Source: Methylobacterium adhaesivum (lineage in GTDB: Bacteria; Pseudomonadota; Alphaproteobacteria; Rhizobiales; Beijerinckiaceae). From it: a stretch of DNA of 33,515 bases. Position numbers and translations under genes: made by a program. The notes beneath the pieces are model-generated. The model saw nothing but the letters and a program-made list of their open reading frames with translations, was not told the origin of the DNA and searched no databases. Location: the NCBI RefSeq assembly GCF_022179065.1, contig NZ_BPQD01000027.1, forward strand, positions 1 to 33,515, read 5' to 3'. The first letter of the stretch is position 1. Each line of letters opens with the position of its first letter. Of the stretch, positions 27,698 through 33,515 are shown piece after piece.

Positions 27698-30547
27698 TCA
27701 GGCTCCCTCGATCAGGCCGCGGATGCGGGTCGCGAGCACTTCGAGGGCGAACGGCTTGACGAGGACCTGCATGCCGGGGGCGAGGTGCCCGTGATTGAGG
27801 GCGGCATTCTCGGCGTAGCCGGTGATGAACAGCACCTTGAGATCGGGCCGGGAGACCAGGGCGGCATCCGCCATCTGGCGCCCGTTCATGCCGCCCGGCA
27901 GGCCGACATCGGTAACGAGGAGATCGATGCGCATGTCCGATTGCAGCACGCTCAGCCCGGAGGCCCCGTCGGCCGCCTCGATGGCCGCATAACCGAGATC
28001 CTCCAGCACCTCGGTGACGAGCATGCGCACCGTCGGCTCGTCGTCGACCACCAGCACGGTCTCCCCCACCTTGGCGCGGGCCGCCTCCGAGAGATCCGGA
28101 ATCGGCTCCGCCCCGTCCGCCTCGCCGAGATGGCGCGGCAGGTAGAGGCACACCCGGGTGCCCCGCCCGGGCTCCGAGGTGATCCGGGCCTGGCCGCCCG
28201 ACTGCTTGGCGAAGCCGTAGATCATGCTCAGCCCGAGGCCCGTGCCTTCGCCCATGGGCTTCGTGGTGAAGAAGGGGTCGAAGGCCTTGGCGGCCACGTC
28301 CGGCGTCATGCCGGTGCCGTTGTCCGAGACGCAGAGCGAGACGTACTGCCCCGGCTCCAGATCCCGCTCGCGGGCGCCCTGCGGGTCGAACAGGCGGTTG
28401 CCGGTCTCGACCACGATGCGGCCGCCATCCGGCATGGCATCGCGGGCATTGATGCAGAGGTTGAGGAGGGCGTTCTCGAGCTGGCTCGGGTCCACGAGGG
28501 TCGACCAGAGGCCGCCCGCCCCGACGACCTCGACGGACACCGCCGGCCCGACGGTGCGGCGCACGAGGTCGGCCATGCCCTCGACGAGCCGGTTCACGTC
28601 CGTGGGCTTCGGCGCGAGGGTCTGCCGGCGCGAGAAAGCGAGGAGGCGGTGGGTGAGGGCCGCCGCGCGCCGCGCCGCGCCCTGCGCGGCGGTGATGTAG
28701 CGCTCGAGGGACTCCGTCCGGCCCTGGAGCATGCGGGACTGCATCAGCTCCAGGGACCCGACGATCCCGGCGAGCATGTTGTTGAAGTCGTGGGCGAGCC
28801 CCCCGGTCAGCTGCCCCACGGCCTCCATCTTCTGCGACTGGCGCAGGGCTTCCTCGGCGTGCATGAGTTCGGCCGTGCGCTCGGCGACCCGCTGCTCCAG
28901 GGTCTCGTTGAGACTGCGCAGCTGTTCCGTGACGCGTTCGCGCTCCGCCTCGCCGGCCCGTCGCTCTTCGACGTCGATGAGGACGCCGGGAAAGCGCAGG
29001 GGCGTGCCATCCGGCGCATGGTCCACACGCCCGTTGGCCTCCAGCCAGTAGTAGCGTCCATCGGCGCGCCGCGTCCGGTACTGGTGGGCGTAGGCTCCCC
29101 CGCGCGCGATCACCGCCGCGATCGCGTCCGTCAGGCCGGCCCGGTCGTCCGGATGGACGGTCTCGATCACCTGGAGCAGGCTCAGGCCTTCGCGCCCCAC
29201 GGCGGGGTCGAGCCCGAAGCTCGTGGCGAAAGCCTCGTCGACGCTGAACCGATCCGTGGGCAGGTCCCAGAACCAGGTGCCGATGATCGCCCCGGCCGCC
29301 AGGGCGAGCTGCACGCGCTCGATGTTCTCCCGGGCCACGGCTTCGCTGGCGCGCAGGGCGTCCTCCGCCTGCCGGCGCGCCGAGATGTCCCGGAACAGCA
29401 CGGAGACCTGGCGCCGGCTCGCCGGCTCGATCCGGGCGGCGGACACCTCGATATGACGCCCGGCGGCCGGGAACGCGCGCTCGAACCGCAGCGGCTCACC
29501 GGTCCGCAGCACGCCGCCATAGAGCCTGAGCCAGCCGTCGGCCTCGGCGGGTGCGATGTCGCGGAGCGTCTTTCCGACGACGCCGGCAATGCCCGTATGC
29601 CGCTCGTAGCCGGGATTAGCCTCGACATGGATGTAGTCGCTCGCGGGACCATGCGGGCCGTCGACGAACTCGATGATGCAGAAGCCGTCGTCGACGGCCT
29701 CGAACAGGGCGCGGTAGCGGGCCTCGCTGTGGGCCAGGGCATCGCGGGCCGCGCGCTGCTCGGTGATGTCCCGCGCCACCCCGGCGAACCGGACCGGACG
29801 GCCGTCGGCATCACGCTCGATCTCGCCCCTGCGGGCGATCCAGCGGATCTTGCCCGTATCGGGCCGGCGGATGCGGTACTCGACATCCCGGGGCGGCTCG
29901 CCTCGCCTGCGGCTCTCCGCCGTCGAGACGAGGTGCTGGTCCTCGGGCACAACCAGGGCCTCGAACGACGTGGCCGGATGGCTCTCGCGCTCGGGCAGGC
30001 CGTAGAGGCGGCAGAATTCCGGCGTCGGATAGAGAATGCCGTCGTCGATGCCGACGGAGAACAGGCCGATGCCGCCGGCTTCCTGGGCGCGGCGCAGGCG
30101 GTCCTCGGCGGCCCGCAGGGCGTATCCCGTCCGGTGCTCCTCGGTGCGGTCGGTCAGAACCTTCACGGAGCCGATCGTCTCGCCCCCCGCGTCGCGCAGG
30201 GGCATCGTTTCGCTCGAGGCCCAGAAGCGGGATCCGTCCGCGCGCAGGTGCCAGCGCCCGTCATCGGCGCCGTGGTCCTCCGACGCGCACAGATTCGCGA
30301 TGCTGCGGCCGCGCATCGCCTCGGCGGACCAGCCGAAGACGCGCTCGGCGCCGGCATTCCAGTCGGTGACGAATCCGTCGCGATCGGTTCCGATGATGGC
30401 CAGCCGGCCGAAACCGTCGCGGGTGGCCGGCGCTTGCTCACCGGTCTCGGGCGACTCGGTGAGCGCCAAGGCGCGACCGCGCAACCGCGCGGCTTTCTCT
30501 TCCAGGGCGGCGGCACGACGGAGGAGGAGGGCGGCGCGTTCGCTCAT
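27698..30547 (-). CDS. multi-PAS hybrid histidine kinase
   Basis: The 949-residue protein has four PAS domains (about residues 45-140, 150-265, 275-390 and 410-530). A coiled-coil linker follows, then a HisKA domain with GQLTGGLAHDFNNMLAGI, where His is the phospho-acceptor. A HATPase domain has NLCINARDAMPDGG and GTGLGLSMIYGF, and a C-terminal receiver has VLVVDDEPTVR, LLVTDVGLPG (acceptor Asp) and LVKPF. All catalytic residues are present, so phosphorelay within the protein is likely. No transmembrane segment is seen, so it is cytoplasmic. The start at 30547 (MSERAAL) lacks a strong ribosome-binding site; an in-frame ATG lies at 30640. No separate response regulator is adjacent. Confidence 0.9.
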   Translation of the reverse strand: MSERAALLLRRAAALEEKAARLRGRALALTESPETGEQAPATRDGFGRLAIIGTDRDGFVTDWNAGAERVFGWSAEAMRGRSIANLCASEDHGADDGRWHLRADGSRFWASSETMPLRDAGGETIGSVKVLTDRTEEHRTGYALRAAEDRLRRAQEAGGIGLFSVGIDDGILYPTPEFCRLYGLPERESHPATSFEALVVPEDQHLVSTAESRRRGEPPRDVEYRIRRPDTGKIRWIARRGEIERDADGRPVRFAGVARDITEQRAARDALAHSEARYRALFEAVDDGFCIIEFVDGPHGPASDYIHVEANPGYERHTGIAGVVGKTLRDIAPAEADGWLRLYGGVLRTGEPLRFERAFPAAGRHIEVSAARIEPASRRQVSVLFRDISARRQAEDALRASEAVARENIERVQLALAAGAIIGTWFWDLPTDRFSVDEAFATSFGLDPAVGREGLSLLQVIETVHPDDRAGLTDAIAAVIARGGAYAHQYRTRRADGRYYWLEANGRVDHAPDGTPLRFPGVLIDVEERRAGEAERERVTEQLRSLNETLEQRVAERTAELMHAEEALRQSQKMEAVGQLTGGLAHDFNNMLAGIVGSLELMQSRMLQGRTESLERYITAAQGAARRAAALTHRLLAFSRRQTLAPKPTDVNRLVEGMADLVRRTVGPAVSVEVVGAGGLWSTLVDPSQLENALLNLCINARDAMPDGGRIVVETGNRLFDPQGARERDLEPGQYVSLCVSDNGTGMTPDVAAKAFDPFFTTKPMGEGTGLGLSMIYGFAKQSGGQARITSEPGRGTRVCLYLPRHLGEADGAEPIPDLSEAARAKVGETVLVVDDEPTVRMLVTEVLEDLGYAAIEAADGASGLSVLQSDMRIDLLVTDVGLPGGMNGRQMADAALVSRPDLKVLFITGYAENAALNHGHLAPGMQVLVKPFALEVLATRIRGLIEGA

Positions 30548-30842
30548 GCCCGCGCGCACCGGTCCGTTCGACCCGGTGCGGCGCGCGCGGCGGTGAGGGC
30601 ACGGCGTTGCGGGATCGAGCCGACGGGAAGAGGGGAGCACCGTTCCATCGCCGCTTTCTGCCTGAAGACGCGGCCGGGCTCCAGAGCACGCCGGTCACGG
30701 CCGGCGTGACCCGCCTCACCTCTGGCTTGTACGGCCAAGCCTGGATATGTAACAGTATATCAATTCAGGTCACGGGCGACGGGCGGGGATCCCCCTGCCC
30801 GTCGGGCCGGACCGGCGCCAATCCCACCCGAGACCAGATACG
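30548..30842. other. divergent intergenic region
   Basis: This 295-bp stretch separates the divergent kinase and TonB-receptor genes. It holds no convincing ORF. The part at about 30735-30775 is A+T-rich, suggesting a promoter for the receptor. It contains the inverted repeat at 30744-30761. No RirA- or Irr-type consensus (for example TTCTAAA-like boxes) was recognised. Confidence 0.5.
30744..30761. promoter_or_regulatory. small inverted repeat upstream of the TonB receptor
   Basis: GATAT-N8-ATATC lies in the only A+T-rich patch of this promoter region, about 90 bp before the receptor start. It could be an operator or part of a promoter. The arms are only 5 bp, so chance is possible. Confidence 0.25.
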
Positions 30843-32987
30843 ATGCTCCTGGAAAACGGCCTGCGCCTCGGCGCCGCCCTCACGGTCCTCTCCCTCGCGC
30901 CGGTCGCCCGCGCCGAGGAGGCGGCGGTGACGCTCGAGACCCTCACGGTGGAGGGCACCGGCATCGGCCTCAACGTGCCGGAGGGCGCCATCGGGCTGAT
31001 CGGACCGACGCCGGGCTTCAGCGCCGCCCGGGCGGTGAGCAGCACGAAGACCGATACCCCCCAGCGCGACGTGCCTCAGGTCGTCACGGTGGCCTCGCGC
31101 GAGGTGATCACCGACCTCAACGCCACACGGGTCGACCGGGTGTTCAACTACACGCCCGGGGTCGCGCAGCAGAACAATTTCGGCGGCCTGACTGTATTCA
31201 GCTACGCCGTGCGCGGGGTCACGACGTCCGAGATCTTCAAGAACGGCTTTGCCATCAACCGGGGTTACCCGCCGCCGCCCGATACCCAGAACGTCGAGCG
31301 AATCGAGGTCCTGAAGGGGGCGGGCGGCGCCTTGTTCGGGCGCAGCGATCCGGGCGGCGTGGTCAACATCATCACGAAGCAGCCCACCGCCGAGCGGTTC
31401 GTGGAGATGGGCGGCCTGTGGGGCTCGTTCGAGCAGTTCCGTGGGACCGTCGATGCCGGGGGCGCCCTCAACGAGGACAAGACCGTCCAGTACCGCTTCA
31501 ACTTCGCGGGCGGGCGCCAGAACAGCTTTCGCGATTTCGTGGACGGCGACCGCCTGTTCGTGGCGCCATCCCTCAGCTGGCAGATCACGCCGGACACCAA
31601 GGTCACCGTCGAGACCGAGTTCGTGCGCAACCGCATCGTGTTCGATCGCGGCGTCATCGCCATCAACAAGCAGCTCGGCTTCCTGCCGATCTCGCGGTTC
31701 CTCGGCGAGCCCGGCCAGAGCACCGAGCAGACCTCCAACACCCTGCAGGTGCGCCTGGAGCACCGCTTCGATGCCGACTGGCAGATGCGCCTCGGCGCGC
31801 ATTTCAACACGGGCACGCTCGAGGGCGAATCCGCCGAGATCCGCGCCATCGCGGCCGACAACCGGACCGTCTCCCGCGACCGCAATTTTCGCGATTACCG
31901 CTGGGACACCGCCATCGGCCAAGCCGAGGTGGTCGGGCGCTTCGCCACCGGCCCCCTGGCCCACACCCTGCTCCTCGGCTTCGAACGCGAGAGCACCGAC
32001 AGCCGCGTCGTCTACCTGCGCTCGAATTTTCGTCAGAACCCGTTCGCCATCGACATCTACGGCCCGCGCTACGGTCAGCCCCTGCCGCCCCTCACCATCC
32101 CGCGCAACAACCTCGAACGGGTGACGAACACGGCGCTCTACGCCCAGGATCAGATCGCCCTGAGCCCCGAATGGAAGGCCCTGCTCGGCGTCCGGTTCGA
32201 TTTCTTCGAGCAGTCGTTCCGCGAGCGCATCCCGCGCAGCGACGTGGAGCAGACCTACGCCGCCGCGACGCCCCGCGCTGGTCTCGTCTACCAGCCGCTG
32301 CCGGAGCTTTCGCTCTACGCCAACGTCGGCACAAGCTTCCGGCCGAATATCGGCCCCGATGCGGCGGCGGCCTCGGGCGGGGTGCCGTTCGCGCCGGAGA
32401 CCGGCCTCGGCTATGAGGTCGGGGCCAAGCTCGACCTCTACGGCGGGGCGCTCGGCCTCACCGGGGCAGCCTTCCGCATCGAACGCGAGAACGTGCTGAC
32501 GCCCGACCCCAACAACAGCGGGTTCTCGCTCGCGGCGGGCGGGGTGCGCAGCCAGGGATTCGAACTCACGGCCACGGGTCAGATCTCGCCGGAGCTGCGC
32601 CTCATCGGCGGCTACGTCTACGCCGACGCCGTGGTGACGAAGGACAACGTCCTGCCGGTGGGAGCGCCCCTCATCAACATCCCCAGGCACAGCGGCAGCC
32701 TGCTCGCCGTCTACGAGGTCCAGTCCGGGCCTTACGCGGGTCTGGGGATCGGCGGCGGCGTGCGCGGGGTCGGCGAGCGGGCCGGGGACGCGGGCGGCAC
32801 CGGCTTCACCCTGCCGGCCTATGTCGTCGCGGACGCGCTGGCCTATTACCGCTACGAGGCCATCCGTTTCGGCTTCAACGTCGAGAACATCTTCGATTCC
32901 GAGATCTACGAGAGTTCGCTCAACGTGTTCCGCGTCTATCCCGGCGCGCCGCGCCGCTTCACCGGCACCGTCTCGGTGCGGTTCTGA
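30843..32987 (+). CDS. TonB-dependent siderophore receptor
   Basis: The 714-residue precursor has a signal peptide (about residues 1-24, ending VARAEE), a TonB-box-like ETLTVEG, and a plug domain (DVPQVVTVASREVITDL, VDRVFNYTPGVAQQNNFGG, RGV) that contains the LKGAGGALFGRSDPGGVVNIITKQP segment. A 22-strand-type beta-barrel follows, ending in the outer-membrane sorting Phe (TVSVRF). This is the FhuA/FecA-like ferric-siderophore receptor class. The substrate cannot be told from sequence; ferrichrome- or hydroxamate-type is common in this subgroup. The stop codon overlaps the start of the acyltransferase-like gene (TGATG), so the two are cotranscribed. No ribosome-binding site is strong, and other starts are absent nearby. 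Confidence 0.93.
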   Translation: MLLENGLRLGAALTVLSLAPVARAEEAAVTLETLTVEGTGIGLNVPEGAIGLIGPTPGFSAARAVSSTKTDTPQRDVPQVVTVASREVITDLNATRVDRVFNYTPGVAQQNNFGGLTVFSYAVRGVTTSEIFKNGFAINRGYPPPPDTQNVERIEVLKGAGGALFGRSDPGGVVNIITKQPTAERFVEMGGLWGSFEQFRGTVDAGGALNEDKTVQYRFNFAGGRQNSFRDFVDGDRLFVAPSLSWQITPDTKVTVETEFVRNRIVFDRGVIAINKQLGFLPISRFLGEPGQSTEQTSNTLQVRLEHRFDADWQMRLGAHFNTGTLEGESAEIRAIAADNRTVSRDRNFRDYRWDTAIGQAEVVGRFATGPLAHTLLLGFERESTDSRVVYLRSNFRQNPFAIDIYGPRYGQPLPPLTIPRNNLERVTNTALYAQDQIALSPEWKALLGVRFDFFEQSFRERIPRSDVEQTYAAATPRAGLVYQPLPELSLYANVGTSFRPNIGPDAAAASGGVPFAPETGLGYEVGAKLDLYGGALGLTGAAFRIERENVLTPDPNNSGFSLAAGGVRSQGFELTATGQISPELRLIGGYVYADAVVTKDNVLPVGAPLINIPRHSGSLLAVYEVQSGPYAGLGIGGGVRGVGERAGDAGGTGFTLPAYVVADALAYYRYEAIRFGFNVENIFDSEIYESSLNVFRVYPGAPRRFTGTVSVRF

Positions 32988-33515
32988 TGGCGGGAACGCA
33001 GGCTCCGCTCCTGACGCTCCGAGAGACCGACGGGGTCGCCGCGCGCACGACCGCGCGCATCGCTTCCATCGACGCCCTGCGCGGCCTCGTGATGCTGCTC
33101 ATGCTCGTCGATCACGTGCGGGACTTCTTCTACGTGCACGCCCAGGTCGCCGATCCCATGAACCTGGCGACGACGGACCCGCGCCTGTTCTGGACCCGGA
33201 CGGCCGCGCATCTCTGCGCGCCCGTCTTCGTCCTGCTCACCGGTCTCTCGGCCAGCCTCTACGCCGAGCGGCACGGCGACCACGCCCAAGCCTCGTTGTT
33301 CCTGCTCCGGCGCGGCCTCATCCTGGTGCTGCTCGAACTCACCCTGGTGAACATCGCCTGGACGGGCAGCCCGGTGCCGCCGATCCTCTACCTTCAGGTG
33401 ATCTGGGCCATCGGCCTCGGCATGATCGCCCTGGCGGGGCTGCTGTGGTTGCCGCGCCCCGCCCTGATCGGCGTCGCCCTGGCGATCATGCTGGGGCACA
33501 ACCTCCTGACCCCCG
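32987..33515 (+). CDS. DUF1624/HGSNAT-type membrane acyltransferase (partial)
   Basis: The frame is open from ATG 32987 to the window edge, giving 176 residues. It has the family opening ARIASIDALRGLVMLLMLVDHVRDFF near residue 27, then TAAHLCAPVFVLLTGLSASLY and several hydrophobic segments. This is the DUF1624/heparan-alpha-glucosaminide N-acetyltransferase-like family, multi-TM proteins of the acyltransferase superfamily. Its start overlaps the receptor stop (TGATG at 32985-32989). Such genes are found beside TonB receptors in some bacteria, possibly modifying a siderophore or a cell-surface sugar; that is a guess. The C-terminal part is outside the window. Confidence 0.85.
   Translation, partial: MAGTQAPLLTLRETDGVAARTTARIASIDALRGLVMLLMLVDHVRDFFYVHAQVADPMNLATTDPRLFWTRTAAHLCAPVFVLLTGLSASLYAERHGDHAQASLFLLRRGLILVLLELTLVNIAWTGSPVPPILYLQVIWAIGLGMIALAGLLWLPRPALIGVALAIMLGHNLLTP

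Noticed and set aside
27785-30709. 974-residue plus-strand open frame
   Set aside because: Antisense to the hybrid kinase, whose HisKA, HATPase and receiver motifs are unambiguous.

Overview
The window is GC-rich DNA (roughly 70% G+C by eye) that looks like a chromosome or large replicon of an alphaproteobacterium of the order Hyphomicrobiales, most likely Methylobacterium or Methylorubrum. That placement is an inference from gene content: BON/CsbD/DUF937 stress proteins, PAS-LuxR and PAS hybrid kinases, and FixK-type boxes. I see no RNA gene, insertion sequence, CRISPR array or phage gene.

Region 1 (about 750-21090) is one large stress and low-oxygen island. It holds an SPW-repeat membrane protein, an FNR/FixK-type regulator without the iron-sulfur cysteines, and a fused phosphotransferase/P-loop kinase. 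It also has three triple-BON paralogues, four tandem universal stress proteins and a flavodoxin. An xfp-ackA operon encodes the phosphoketolase/acetate kinase shunt. There are two small c-type cytochromes, a host-attachment-like protein, a degenerate response-regulator receiver, an atypical Nramp-family transporter, a two-TM ion channel, a lysine-free lipoyl-like domain protein and a glucokinase. At least ten 14-bp palindromes of the FNR/FixK type (TTGAT-N4-ATCAA) lie 64-101 bp upstream of the first gene of nearly every transcription unit. This is the spacing expected for activation from about -41.5 with a short leader. Several boxes sit inside the 3' coding end of the preceding gene.

My reading is that this is a compact regulon, functionally similar to the mycobacterial DosR dormancy regulon but under FNR/FixK-type control. 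Glucokinase, phosphoketolase and acetate kinase could make ATP by substrate-level phosphorylation, while cytochromes, flavodoxin, transport proteins and USP/BON proteins adapt the cell to oxygen limitation.

Region 2 (21377-27620) has no convincing FNR box. It encodes a three-PAS LuxR-type regulator, followed by a same-strand run of small stress or envelope proteins (two CsbD-like, two helical proteins with a C-terminal TM, a glycine-rich multi-TM protein), a membrane-anchored TAXI-type binding protein and a YidB/DUF937 protein. It ends in a GC-rich double hairpin.

Region 3 (27698-33515) has a minus-strand multi-PAS hybrid histidine kinase. Divergent from it are a TonB-dependent siderophore receptor and a translationally coupled DUF1624-type membrane acyltransferase cut by the window end.
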